The notes below the pieces were generated by a model that was not told the origin of the DNA, ran no database searches, and was given only the letters and a program-made list of their open reading frames with translations. 64,000 bases of DNA. Origin: Bradyrhizobium sp. B097. GTDB taxonomy: Bacteria > Pseudomonadota > Alphaproteobacteria > Rhizobiales > Xanthobacteraceae. Numbering within the stretch: the stretch's first letter is position 1; each line of letters starts with the position of its first letter. The position numbers and the translations under genes are program-made. The stretch lies in NCBI RefSeq assembly GCF_038957035.1, contig NZ_CP152412.1, positions 3,034,501 through 3,098,500 of the forward strand. The letters are read 5' to 3'. Shown piece after piece: positions 49,252-58,034 of this stretch.

Positions 49252-50394
49252 ATGAATACCGCTATCAGTCCGTTTCGCATCGCCGTCAGCGACGATGTCC
49301 TCGAGGATCTCCGCACCCGGCTGCGCCGGACCCGCTGGCCGGAAGCCGAGCTGGTCGACGACTGGAGCCAGGGCGCGCCGCTGCAATGGATCAAGGACGT
49401 CTGCCACTATTGGGCCGAGACCTATGATTGGCGGCAGCGCGAGGCGCAGCTCAATCGATTCAGCCAGTTCACCACCGAGATCGACGGGCTCGCCATCCAC
49501 TTCATCCATGTCCGTTCAAAGCATCCCGAGGCACGGCCATTGCTCATCACCCATGGTTGGCCGGGATCGGTGGTCGAATTCCACAAGGTGATCGAACCGC
49601 TGACCGATCCGACGGCGCATGGTGGCAGCACGGCCGATGCCTTCCATGTGGTGTGTCCGTCCTTGCCGGGCTTCGGCTTCTCGGCCAAGCCGGCTGCGAC
49701 AGGCTGGGGCGTCGATCGCATCGCCAAGGCCTGGGCCGTCCTGATGGAGCGGCTGGGCTACGCCAGGTACTTCGCGCAAGGCGGCGACTGGGGCTCAGCG
49801 GTCACGACCGCGATCGGCGGGCAGGACGCGGCACACTGCGCCGGCATTCACATCACGCTTGCGATGTCGACCCGGCCCAATGTCGAGGGCCAGCCGACGC
49901 CGGAGGAGACCCGCGCGCTCAACGGCATCAAATACTATGCCGACTGGGATTCCGGCTATTCCAAGCAACAGTCTACCCGGCCGCAGACTCTCGGTTACGC
50001 GCTGACGGATTCGCCGAGCGGGCAGGCGGCATGGATCCTGGAAAAGTTCTGGGCCTGGACCGACTGCGACGGGCATCCGGAAAATATCCTCAGCCGCGAC
50101 GAACTGCTCGACAATGTCATGCTGTACTGGGTGACTGAGACGGCCGCATCGTCGGCGCGGCTCTATTGGGAAAGCTTTGGGCCCGGCAAGCGAACCCCGC
50201 ACAAGGTGAGCGTGCCGACCGGTGTTGCCGTGTTCCCCAAGGAGATCGTCACGCCGGTCCGCAAATGGATGGAGACGAATTTCACCAACATCCAGCACTG
50301 GCGCGAGATGCCGAAGGGCGGACATTTCTCGGCGTTCGAGCAGCCCGAGCTGTTCGTCGGCGAGGTGCGGGAGTTTTTCGGGAAGCTGCGCTAG
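49252..50394 (+). CDS. epoxide hydrolase-like alpha/beta hydrolase
   Basis: A 380-residue protein with the N-terminal epoxide hydrolase lid (residues 7-110: FRIAVSDDVLEDLRTRLRRT) and the alpha/beta core. The oxyanion motif is HGWPGS (101-106), nucleophile Asp179 in GGDWGS, and the catalytic His in PKGGHFSAFEQPELF near the C-terminus. These match bacterial epoxide hydrolases (juvenile hormone/limonene types of microsomal fold). Physiological substrate unknown. It ends just before a dispersed inverted repeat. Confidence 0.88.
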   Translation: MNTAISPFRIAVSDDVLEDLRTRLRRTRWPEAELVDDWSQGAPLQWIKDVCHYWAETYDWRQREAQLNRFSQFTTEIDGLAIHFIHVRSKHPEARPLLITHGWPGSVVEFHKVIEPLTDPTAHGGSTADAFHVVCPSLPGFGFSAKPAATGWGVDRIAKAWAVLMERLGYARYFAQGGDWGSAVTTAIGGQDAAHCAGIHITLAMSTRPNVEGQPTPEETRALNGIKYYADWDSGYSKQQSTRPQTLGYALTDSPSGQAAWILEKFWAWTDCDGHPENILSRDELLDNVMLYWVTETAASSARLYWESFGPGKRTPHKVSVPTGVAVFPKEIVTPVRKWMETNFTNIQHWREMPKGGHFSAFEQPELFVGEVREFFGKLR

Positions 50395-50409
50395 TTGTGT
50401 AGTCATCCG

Positions 50410-50494
50410 CGTAGGATGGGTAGAGCGCAGCGAAACCCATCGACCTCGCGTGCGGCGCGCATGATGGGTTTCGCTGCGCTCTACCCATCCTACG
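50410..50494. repeat. Bradyrhizobium-type inverted repeat, 31-bp arms
   Basis: A perfect inverted repeat starting CGTAGGATGGGTAGAGCGCA (50410-50440 paired with 50464-50494) around a 23-base loop. It is a second family of dispersed intergenic elements in this genus and separates two convergent genes, so it may act as terminator for both. Confidence 0.85.
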
Positions 50495-50499
50495 AACTG

Positions 50500-50964
50500 C
50501 TACAGAAGTCCCCGGTAAATCCCCGGCGCGGAGCCTTCGATGGCCACCGCGCCGACGGCCTTCGAATAGAATTCGGCCGGTCCGACGCCGCCGATGATGG
50601 CGTAGCCGAAGCCCTGGTGTTTCATGTCCTCGAGACAGGCGAACAGCAGTGCCTTGCCGATGCCGCCCTGCTGCGCCTTCGGTGTGACGCCGGTTGGACC
50701 GAAGAAGTTGCGGCAGGCCGCATCGTGGCAGGCGAATCCCACGATCTTCTTTTGCTGGATCGCGATGAAGCAGGAGACCGGCTGGCGGCTGAACGCGACC
50801 TCGGTTTCGCTGGCCCATGCCTCGCTGAACGTTTCCCGTACCCAGGCTGTGACCTTGTGCTTTTCGGGCGCGAGCGCCCGGCGCATGACAATTCCGGCCT
50901 TGAGCAGCCGATCGTAGGCAGGCCGGGAATCGGGCAGGGCATAGAGCTTGACGAGCATGTCCAT
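50500..50964 (-). CDS. GNAT-family acetyltransferase
   Basis: A 154-residue N-acetyltransferase. The acetyl-CoA binding motif is GVTPKAQQGGIGKALLFACL (motif A, Q-x-x-G-I-G-x-A). CFIAIQQKKIVGFACHDAAC forms the central strands. Substrate unknown. It starts at ATG 50964 and ends in the inverted repeat region at 50494. Confidence 0.85.
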   Translation of the reverse strand: MDMLVKLYALPDSRPAYDRLLKAGIVMRRALAPEKHKVTAWVRETFSEAWASETEVAFSRQPVSCFIAIQQKKIVGFACHDAACRNFFGPTGVTPKAQQGGIGKALLFACLEDMKHQGFGYAIIGGVGPAEFYSKAVGAVAIEGSAPGIYRGLL

Positions 50965-51060
50965 CCGGCGACCTTAGTTGAAAATGCGTCCTGCGGGCAA
51001 ATCGCGGGAGGAAGGGTGGGGCGGGTTAGCGGCGTAGCGGGTGGTTAATCCACCCAGCCT

Positions 51061-51163
51061 CGTCATTCCGGCGCGTGCGAAGCACGAGCCCGGAATCCAT
51101 CAGGCCGCTGGCTTTGTGGACGAATGGATTCCGGGTTCTCGCTTCGCGAGCCCCGGAATGACG
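51061..51163. repeat. Bradyrhizobium-type CGTCATTCCGG inverted repeat
   Basis: CGTCATTCCGG (51061-51071) pairs with CCGGAATGACG (51153-51163), with further internal pairing (CCCGGAATCCAT with ATGGATTCCGGG). A third family of dispersed palindromic elements in the window. It lies downstream of the small gene at 51211 (-). Confidence 0.85.
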
Positions 51164-51210
51164 GATCCGTCGCGATAGTTTGCCGCAGTGCGTAGCGTCG
51201 AGCACCGCTG

Positions 51211-51324
51211 TCATTTCCGCCGTTGCTTGTTCGAGATCCTGGCTTCGCGCGCAACGGCCCAGAAATACCCGCCGCAGAATGCAACAATCGCAACAATCAC
51301 GGCGGCGGCGATAATCTCTTGCAT
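51211..51324 (-). CDS. small single-span membrane protein, 37 aa
   Basis: A 37-codon frame, MQEIIAAAVIVAIVAFCGGY, then FWAVAREARISNKQRRK. One membrane helix spans about residues 4-24 and the positively charged tail would stay in the cytoplasm. ggagag is placed about 10 bases before ATG 51324. Short hydrophobic peptides of this type are often real but hard to prove. Function unknown. Confidence 0.5.
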   Translation of the reverse strand: MQEIIAAAVIVAIVAFCGGYFWAVAREARISNKQRRK

Positions 51325-51422
51325 GTCGGCGGCTCTCCAAGTACACGTACCTCACATACGTGGGAATTATGCCCACGCAAAGCAAATCTCGGTTTCGAGA
51401 TGTGACGAGGCGGAGCGAAGGC

Positions 51423-52055
51423 ATGGTGAGAGTCAGCGCAACAGACAGACGTTTTCGGGCGATTGCAGCTCTCGTCGTCATCGCCGGCATCGGTTCGGCG
51501 CAGGCCGCTCGAACGTCTGATAAATCGGATGCCGGCGGCGGCACGGTCTCGATTCCGATCGACACAAGGAGCCAGACGTCCGCGATGGAGGGCGTGGTCC
51601 GCCCCGTCCAGCTTCCCAAGGGCGCATCCGCGGTCAGCGAGACCTACGGAGACTGGGTCGTCAAATGCCTGCTCGATGGCGGCGCCAAGCTCTGCACCCT
51701 CAGTCAGACGCAGACCTCCAAGGAGACCAATCAGCAAATCTTCGCCATCGAGTTGCTTGCCAGGGACGGAAAGGCCGAAGGCAACATCTTGATGCCGTTT
51801 GGGCTGAAGTTCGACGCCGGGGCCGTCCTCAAGCTCGACGGCAAGGATCTGGAGCAGACCCGGTTCTCCACCTGCACCGCGCAAGGCTGTTTGCTTCCGG
51901 TTTCCTTTCCCACGGTCGTGACCGACACCATCAGCAAGGCCAAGACGCTCACCGTCGCCGCGCAGAACATCAGTAACGGGCAGGCCGTCGTCTTCAATGT
52001 CCCTCTCAACGGCTTCGCCGCGGCGCTGGAACGCACCATTCAGCTTGGAGGTTGA
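51423..52055 (+). CDS. invasion-associated locus B (IalB) family protein
   Basis: A 210-residue exported protein. The signal peptide (FRAIAALVVIAGIGSAQA) is followed by the IalB fold (GDWVVKCLLDGGAKLCTLSQ, and FSTCTAQGCLLPVSFPTVVT with a conserved Cys pair). The first reported members aid host cell invasion in Bartonella; in free-living relatives the role is unclear. ATG 51423 has ggagcgaagg ahead; longer starts at 51360 and 51369 are possible. The 3' end overlaps the converging ABC gene by 16 bases. Confidence 0.85.
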   Translation: MVRVSATDRRFRAIAALVVIAGIGSAQAARTSDKSDAGGGTVSIPIDTRSQTSAMEGVVRPVQLPKGASAVSETYGDWVVKCLLDGGAKLCTLSQTQTSKETNQQIFAIELLARDGKAEGNILMPFGLKFDAGAVLKLDGKDLEQTRFSTCTAQGCLLPVSFPTVVTDTISKAKTLTVAAQNISNGQAVVFNVPLNGFAAALERTIQLGG

Positions 52056-53053
52056 GCGGCAATCTCGTCAGCTCGCCAGCACCGGACCGCGTGCCCGTCG
52101 GTGCGCGTTTGAAGCGAAGGCCCGGGCTCGCGCTGGCACACCGCTTCGGCGTAGCGACAGCGTGGACTGAATGCACATCCGTCCGGCGGATTGAGCGGAT
52201 TGGGAAGCTCGCCCTTTGTCGTCGCGAGCGGTGCGCGGCGTAGCGGATCTGGAATCGCGGCGATCAGGGTCTGCGTATACGGGTGGGCCGGCCGCTCGAA
52301 GATCTCGCGCCAGCCGCCCGCCTCCACAATGCGGCCGAGATACATGACCGCGACCCTGTCGCTCATGTGCTCGACCACGCCGAGATCGTGGCTGATCATG
52401 ATGTAGGAGAGGCCGAGACTCTCTTTCAGTTCCAGCAGCAGATTGATGATCTGGGCACGGATCGAGACATCGAGCGCCGAGACCGGCTCGTCGCAGATGA
52501 CGATCTTGGGATTGAGGATCAGGGCGCGGGCGATGCCGATGCGTTGGCGCTGGCCACCCGAGAATTCATGCGGGTAGCGGCCGGCCTGCTCGGGCCGCAA
52601 GCCGACATGTTTGAGCATCGCGGCAATGCGTCCGTCGATCTCGCTCTGGGCCGTCACGCCATGCAGGCGCAGCGGGTCTTCAAGCGTGCGGCGAACGGTC
52701 TGGCGTGGATTGAGCGAGGCGTAAGGGTCCTGAAACACCATCTGGGCGGTGCGCGCCAGGAGCTTTCGATCGACCGATCGCTGGCCCGTCACGACATGCC
52801 CGTCGAGCACGATCCGGCCGCGCGTCGGCGTCAGCAGTCCAAGCAGCGACAGTGCGACGGTCGACTTGCCGCAGCCGGATTCGCCGACGAGACCGAGGCA
52901 CTCACCGCGCTTCAGTTCGAGATCGATGCCGTCGACCGCGCGCAGCAGCCGCTGGCCGCCGCCCAGCAAGCCGCCGCCGAGCGGAAAATGCACCGCGAGA
53001 TCCTTGACGCTGAGGATGACATTGTCGTCAGGCTTCGCCGCGGGCTCATGCAT
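52040..53053 (-). CDS. oligopeptide/dipeptide ABC transporter ATP-binding protein (DppF-type)
   Basis: A 337-residue ATPase with Walker [10 protein letters not shown]-loop VFQDPYASLNPR, signature FSGGQRQRIGIARAL and Walker B IVICDEPVSALD. A C-terminal oligopeptide-type extension (NPLNPPDGCAFSPRCRYAEA) has the Cys-rich motif of DppF. ATG 53053 overlaps the previous stop by eight bases. Partner of the DppD-type ATPase upstream. Confidence 0.92.
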   Translation of the reverse strand: MHEPAAKPDDNVILSVKDLAVHFPLGGGLLGGGQRLLRAVDGIDLELKRGECLGLVGESGCGKSTVALSLLGLLTPTRGRIVLDGHVVTGQRSVDRKLLARTAQMVFQDPYASLNPRQTVRRTLEDPLRLHGVTAQSEIDGRIAAMLKHVGLRPEQAGRYPHEFSGGQRQRIGIARALILNPKIVICDEPVSALDVSIRAQIINLLLELKESLGLSYIMISHDLGVVEHMSDRVAVMYLGRIVEAGGWREIFERPAHPYTQTLIAAIPDPLRRAPLATTKGELPNPLNPPDGCAFSPRCRYAEAVCQREPGPSLQTRTDGHAVRCWRADEIAAQPPS

Positions 53054-54026
53054 GGTGGTGGCACCTGACGAGGCCGCCTGCACCGAGCCATGTCGTTTCC
53101 GGTGCGGTGGTCCGGCAGATCTCGGTCGCCTGTGCGCAACGCGGATTGAAGCGGCAGCCGCTCGGAAAGTCCGCGATCGCCGGGACGACGCCGGCGATCT
53201 CGCGGAGCCGCGACCGGCCGAGCGCTGCGCGGCTCCCCAGCCGTGGCAGCGAGTCGACCAGGCCTTGCGTGTAGGGATGCGCGCAGGCGCGGAAGATGTC
53301 GTCCGAGCCGCGTTCCTCGACAATGCGACCGGCATACATGACGCCGACGCGGCGGCAGACGTTGGCGACCAGGCCCAGATCGTGGCTGATCATCAGGATC
53401 GCCGTGCCTCGCTCCGCGCACAGATTGCGCATCAGCTCGATGATTTCCGCCTGCACCGTCACGTCGAGCGCGGTGGTCGGCTCGTCGGCGATCAGAAGGT
53501 CCGGATCGCATGCCAGCGCGATGGCGATCATCACGCGTTGGCGCATGCCGCCCGAAAGCTGGTGCGGGTAATCCTTCACCCGCCGCTCCGGTGCCGGGAC
53601 GCGCACGTTCGCCAGCGCCTCGACGGCCAGCTGGTTTGCCTCGCGCCAGCTCTTGCCCTTGTGCAGCACGAACATCTCCGCGATCTGCCGGCCGACCGGC
53701 GAGACCGGATTGAGCGCGGTCATCGGCTCCTGGAAGATCATGGCGATGCGGTTGCCACGCAGCGCCCGCTGCTCGGCCGCGGAAAGTCCCTGAATCTCGC
53801 GGCCCTCGAACCGTATCGCACCGGCGGCGACCGAGAGCGGCCGGCGCAGCAGGCCGATCAAGGCGAGTGCCGTAATGCTCTTGCCGCAGCCGGACTCGCC
53901 GACGAGGCCGAATGTCTCCCCCCGATCGATCCGGAATGAAACGCCCTCGACCGCCGCAACATGCTTGGCGCCGTCGTCGAGATCGATGCGCAAGTCCTCG
54001 ACTTCGATCAGCGGAGCGGCCGTCAT
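53046..54026 (-). CDS. oligopeptide/dipeptide ABC transporter ATP-binding protein (DppD-type)
   Basis: A 326-residue ATPase with Walker [10 protein letters not shown]-loop [12 protein letters not shown], signature [15 protein letters not shown] and Walker [13 protein letters not shown], and the C-terminal [12 protein letters not shown] motif. GMRQR replaces GQRQR, as is usual for DppD. It overlaps the permease stop by 4 bases. Confidence 0.92.
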   Translation of the reverse strand: MTAAPLIEVEDLRIDLDDGAKHVAAVEGVSFRIDRGETFGLVGESGCGKSITALALIGLLRRPLSVAAGAIRFEGREIQGLSAAEQRALRGNRIAMIFQEPMTALNPVSPVGRQIAEMFVLHKGKSWREANQLAVEALANVRVPAPERRVKDYPHQLSGGMRQRVMIAIALACDPDLLIADEPTTALDVTVQAEIIELMRNLCAERGTAILMISHDLGLVANVCRRVGVMYAGRIVEERGSDDIFRACAHPYTQGLVDSLPRLGSRAALGRSRLREIAGVVPAIADFPSGCRFNPRCAQATEICRTTAPETTWLGAGGLVRCHHHA

Positions 54027-54844
54027 GCGCGCCGGCTCCGCGACTGGGGATCCAGCACGTCACGCAGGCCATCGCCGAGCAGATTGAGGCCGAGCACCGT
54101 CAGGAAGATGGCGAGGCCCGGGAACACCGACAGCCACGGCGCCGTGGTGATCTGGTCGCGCGCCTCCGACAGCATGCTGCCCCAGCTTGGATAGGGCGGA
54201 CGGATGCCGAGGCCGAGGAATGAAAGCGAGGCTTCCGCCAGTACCGCGCCGCCCATGCCGAGCGTGCCGATGACAATGATGGGGCCGACCATGTTCGGCA
54301 GCAGCTGCGTGATCATGATGCGCAAATCCCCATAGCCGAGCACGCGCGCAGCCTGCACATAGCCCTGGCTCTTGAGCGACAGCGTCGAGGCGCGTGCGAT
54401 CCGGCAGGTGAAGGACCAGTTGGTCAGTCCGAGTGCGATCAGGAGGCTGGTCAGGCCGGGTCCAAGCACCGCCATGATTGCGAGCGCGAAGATTAGCGAG
54501 GGGATGGCCAGCATCAGATTGGTCAGCCCGTTGACGACATCGTCCCACCAGCCGCCCCAATAGCCCGCGGTCAGGCCCAGCGTCACGCCGATGACGCTAT
54601 TGACGAGCTGCGAGACGATGCCGACCGTCAGCGAGATGCGCGCGCCGTGCACGACGCGGGAATAGATGTCGCGACCCTGCGCATCGGTGCCGAACCACCA
54701 GATCCAGCTCGGCGGTTCTTCCGCATTCATGAGGTTGGCGCCCATGACCGGATCGGTATGTGCAAGCCAGGGCGCGAACAGGCCGACGAAGATCGCAAGC
54801 GCGAATAACAGCCCGCCGATGATCGCGCTGGTTCCAAGCTTCAT
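54023..54844 (-). CDS. oligopeptide/dipeptide ABC transporter permease (DppC-type)
   Basis: A 273-residue inner-membrane permease with N-terminal helix, then five core helices. The phrase DAQGRDIYSRVVHGARISLT is characteristic of DppC/OppC. The ATG at 54844 precedes the Dpp ATPase genes. The gap to the next permease is 67 bases. Confidence 0.9.
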   Translation of the reverse strand: MKLGTSAIIGGLLFALAIFVGLFAPWLAHTDPVMGANLMNAEEPPSWIWWFGTDAQGRDIYSRVVHGARISLTVGIVSQLVNSVIGVTLGLTAGYWGGWWDDVVNGLTNLMLAIPSLIFALAIMAVLGPGLTSLLIALGLTNWSFTCRIARASTLSLKSQGYVQAARVLGYGDLRIMITQLLPNMVGPIIVIGTLGMGGAVLAEASLSFLGLGIRPPYPSWGSMLSEARDQITTAPWLSVFPGLAIFLTVLGLNLLGDGLRDVLDPQSRSRRA

Positions 54845-54911
54845 CGCGGCCGCTCCGCCGTGGCAGGCTGCATGGTCGATCGTGCGCTGGCGCGATGAGA
54901 CTGGCCGCCGT

Positions 54912-55847
54912 TCATGCGTATCTGATCCTGGGATCGATCACGCCGTAGAGCAGGTCAACCAATGTATTGACGGCAAGGAAGAATAGCACCACCACGAGAA
55001 TGGTGCCCTGGACGGCGGGAATGTCGCGCTGCAGGACGCTGTCGACCAGCAGCGAGCCGATGCCCGGCCAGGAGAACAATTTCTCGACGACGACGGCTTG
55101 GCCCATCACGACGCCGAATTGCAGGCCGATCGCCGTGAGAATGATGACGAGGGCATTGCGCATCACGTGCCACGTCACGACGCGGGTCTCGCTCATGCCC
55201 TTCGAACGCGCCGTCCGGACAAAATCCGCGGTCATGATCTCGAGCACCGCTGCCCGCGTCGTCCGCGCCAGCAGCGCCATCGGCGAGACGCCGAGGGTCA
55301 CGGCAGGCAGGAGCAGATATTTAAGGCTGCCATCGCCATAGCCGAAGCTCGGCAGCCAGCCGAGCTTCAATGCAAACAGATACATCAGCAAAAGCCCGAG
55401 CCAGAATTTGGCCATCGAGAGGCCGGATACCGCCAGGACCATCGAGAGCGTGTCGACGATGCTGCCCGGCTTCAGCGCGGCGATGAAACCGAGCGGAACG
55501 CCGACCGCAATCGCAAACGCCAGCGCTGCGAAGATCAGCTGCTGCGTTGGCCACATCCGTTTGGCAACCATGGTCGTGACCGGCTCGCGGGTTCGGAACG
55601 AGGTCCCGAAATCACCTGTCGTGAGCTTGGCGACATAGGAGCCGAACCGCACGTAAACGGGATCGTCGAGGCCGAGCTGCTTTTTCATGCGTTCCACGAC
55701 CTGCGGGTCCGTCGGACCGCGGCCGTCATCGCCCATGCTCGACACGATGCTGCCCGGAACGACGCTGAACAGCACGAAGATCAGCAGCACGACAGCCAGC
55801 ACGGTCGGAATGGTTTGCAGGACTCGACGGATCGCGAAGGAGAGCAT
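54912..55847 (-). CDS. oligopeptide/dipeptide ABC transporter permease (DppB-type)
   Basis: A 311-residue permease. The start FAIRRVLQTIPTVLAVVLLI is the typical DppB N-terminus; the conserved TRAAVLEIMTADFVRTARSK motif and the C-terminal DLLYGVIDPRIRY are intact. Pairs with the DppC-type permease. The gap to the binding protein is 59 bases. Confidence 0.9.
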   Translation of the reverse strand: MLSFAIRRVLQTIPTVLAVVLLIFVLFSVVPGSIVSSMGDDGRGPTDPQVVERMKKQLGLDDPVYVRFGSYVAKLTTGDFGTSFRTREPVTTMVAKRMWPTQQLIFAALAFAIAVGVPLGFIAALKPGSIVDTLSMVLAVSGLSMAKFWLGLLLMYLFALKLGWLPSFGYGDGSLKYLLLPAVTLGVSPMALLARTTRAAVLEIMTADFVRTARSKGMSETRVVTWHVMRNALVIILTAIGLQFGVVMGQAVVVEKLFSWPGIGSLLVDSVLQRDIPAVQGTILVVVLFFLAVNTLVDLLYGVIDPRIRYA

Positions 55848-55906
55848 TCGACGTTTTCCTCATCCCCTCCATCATTTCACATGATGGAGAGAGCGATTGG
55901 CACCTG

Positions 55907-57496
55907 TCACTTCGCCGGCGAGGTGTCGTCGACCCAGAGGTCTTCGACGTTTTGATGGGTAAGTTCCGTTGCGTCCAGCTGGATTCCCTTGAGCCAGGGC
56001 TGCACCGCCATGACCGCCTTGTTGTAGTTGAAGAACCAGATCGGCGCTTCCTCCTGGAGCAGCGCATTGGCCTTTTGCAACAGCTGGACGCGCTTTGCGG
56101 CATCGTCGGTCTGGCCCGCTGCATCGATCATCTTGTCGAACTCCGCGTTCTTGAAGGTCGTGTAGTTGCAGGCCGATTGCGGCGTCGCCGAGTGGAAGCA
56201 TTTGAGCGCTGCCTGCGGATCCGGGCCGGTCGCCTGGGAATAGATGAAGGCCTGGAAGTCGCCCTTGCGAATGACCTCCGCCAGCACCGCGGTTTCGACC
56301 TGCTTGACCTTCACCTTGATGCCCACTTTGTCCAGCATCGGGATCGCGGCTTCGACGATCGGCAAGCCCCAGCTTTCGTTCTGACTGGTGGTCCATTCGA
56401 ATTCAAAGCCGTTGGGATAACCCGCGTCCGCAAGCAATTGCTTCGCCTTCGCAGGATCGTAAGGGTAGGGCTTCATGGCCTTGTCGTATGCCGGCGAGGT
56501 CAAAGGCAGCCAGCTCGTGGCGCGATAGGCCTTGCCCTTGACCAGCTTGCTGATAATCAGATCGGCATCGATGGCGTAGTTGACGGCCTGCCGAACCCGC
56601 TTGTCGGAGAATGGCTTGAACGCGGGATTCATCCCCATATAGCGGGTGAAGACCTCGGCGACCTCGACGATGGTGCCCTTGAGGTTGGGGTCGGCCTGAT
56701 AGGCGACATACTGTGCCGGCCCAAGCACCGAGGTGTCGATCTCCTTGTTGCGGAAGGCGACGTCGCGTGCCGCGGCTTCGCCCATCAGCGATATCACGAG
56801 TTTGTCGGCATATGGCTTGCCGGGCTTGTAGAACCGGTCCCAGCGTTCAAGCACGATGCGCGATCCCGGCACGTGCTCGACGAATTTGAATGGACCAAGC
56901 CCGATCGGCTTCTGGAGGAAGCTTTCCTTGCCGCCCTCGTCGGCCGGATAGATCGAGGTCAACGCGGTGAAGAAATAGAAGGCGGGATCGACTTTCTCGG
57001 TCAGCTTCATTTCGAGGGTGAAGTCGTCGATCTTCTTCAAGCCCGAGATTTCCTTGGCTTGGCCCTTCTCGACCTCGGCCGCGCCCTCGATCAAGCGGGC
57101 AAAGCGCGCGCCGGGATAGGCCTTGGTGCCGTCCATGATGCGATTGTAGGACCAGATGATGTCATCGGCCGTCATCTTGCGGCCGTTGTGGAAATAGGCG
57201 TCGTCGCGCAGCTTGAAGGTATGAACGAGGCCTCCGCCCGAGACGGTGACCTCCTTGGCAAGTTCCAGAACCGGCTTGCCCTCGGTCGAGTCCCAGATGT
57301 AGAGCGAGCGGTGCAGGGCCTTGGCGTAGATCTCGTCCTGGGCGCGCGGTGTCGTGTGGATGTCCATGCTGGTGAAGCTGGAGCCATAAGGCGCCGTCAT
57401 GCGAATGGTCCCGCCCTTGCGCGGTGTCTGGGCCTCCGCCGTGGCGGCGAGTGCGAGCGCGAGGCCAACCGCGATCGCAATCAACTTGAACTTCAT
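55907..57496 (-). CDS. ABC transporter substrate-binding protein, family 5 (DppA/OppA-type)
   Basis: A 529-residue periplasmic receptor. The signal peptide (LIAIAVGLALALAATAEAQ) is followed by the SBP_bac_5 fold: LVHTFKLRDDAYFHNGRKMT, ADDIIWSYNRI and DKRVRQAVNYAIDADLI. It is first of a five-gene operon (receptor, two permeases, two ATPases) reading leftwards, a complete importer of peptides or similar solutes. Together with the M81 peptidase and glutathione enzymes in the next kilobases, an amide or peptide-like substrate is possible. Confidence 0.92.
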   Translation of the reverse strand: MKFKLIAIAVGLALALAATAEAQTPRKGGTIRMTAPYGSSFTSMDIHTTPRAQDEIYAKALHRSLYIWDSTEGKPVLELAKEVTVSGGGLVHTFKLRDDAYFHNGRKMTADDIIWSYNRIMDGTKAYPGARFARLIEGAAEVEKGQAKEISGLKKIDDFTLEMKLTEKVDPAFYFFTALTSIYPADEGGKESFLQKPIGLGPFKFVEHVPGSRIVLERWDRFYKPGKPYADKLVISLMGEAAARDVAFRNKEIDTSVLGPAQYVAYQADPNLKGTIVEVAEVFTRYMGMNPAFKPFSDKRVRQAVNYAIDADLIISKLVKGKAYRATSWLPLTSPAYDKAMKPYPYDPAKAKQLLADAGYPNGFEFEWTTSQNESWGLPIVEAAIPMLDKVGIKVKVKQVETAVLAEVIRKGDFQAFIYSQATGPDPQAALKCFHSATPQSACNYTTFKNAEFDKMIDAAGQTDDAAKRVQLLQKANALLQEEAPIWFFNYNKAVMAVQPWLKGIQLDATELTHQNVEDLWVDDTSPAK

Positions 57497-57883
57497 GTTT
57501 ACCCCAACGATGCAGGAACATTCCGATCAGCGAGTTGACCATCGGCAGCACGTCAAGCGCAAGGTCCTCATGTCGCGTCGATGGCGACCGGCACCAAATA
57601 ATTTGTGTCGCCGCGATGCGTGGGGCAGGATTATCGAAACGCTGCCGGTGCTGCGGGTGCCTACCGACATGATTTGACCGCGCCGAACCTTGGCTGCAAC
57701 TTGCGCGAGCAAGTAAGCGGCTGCGATTGAATGGATTTCGGCTTCTGTCCTGAAACTGGGGGGCCGGGGTTCCTGACCGCATGCCAGCCGCGGGGCCGCC
57801 TCTCGCGCATTCTGTGGCAGCAAGCCACCTGTGACATAATAACCGGACGGGCTATTTGAAAATTGAAGCGGACCAACCCCGGC

Positions 57884-58014
57884 GTCGTCCCGGGCAAGCG
57901 AAGCGCGACCCGGGACCCATAACCACAGGGTTGAGTTGTTGAAGAGGCTGTGGCCCCAACGTCGCGCAACAATCACCTTCGGTGGTTATCGGTCCCTGCG
58001 TTCGCAGGGACGAC
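57884..58014. repeat. imperfect inverted repeat in the 538-base gap upstream of the ABC operon
   Basis: GTCGTCCC (57884-57891) pairs with GGGACGAC (58007-58014), and internal segments (ACCCATAACCAC with GTGGTTATCGGT) pair less well. It looks like another member of the dispersed palindromic elements. The remainder of the gap (57497-57883) contains no convincing gene; it should hold the promoter of the ABC operon. Confidence 0.65.
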
Positions 58015-58034
58015 GAATGCAGGCGAGCCAACAA

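Noticed and set aside
55952..57538. A 528-codon plus-strand frame opposite the substrate-binding protein
   Set aside because: Antisense shadow of a clear SBP_bac_5 protein, without recognisable motifs.
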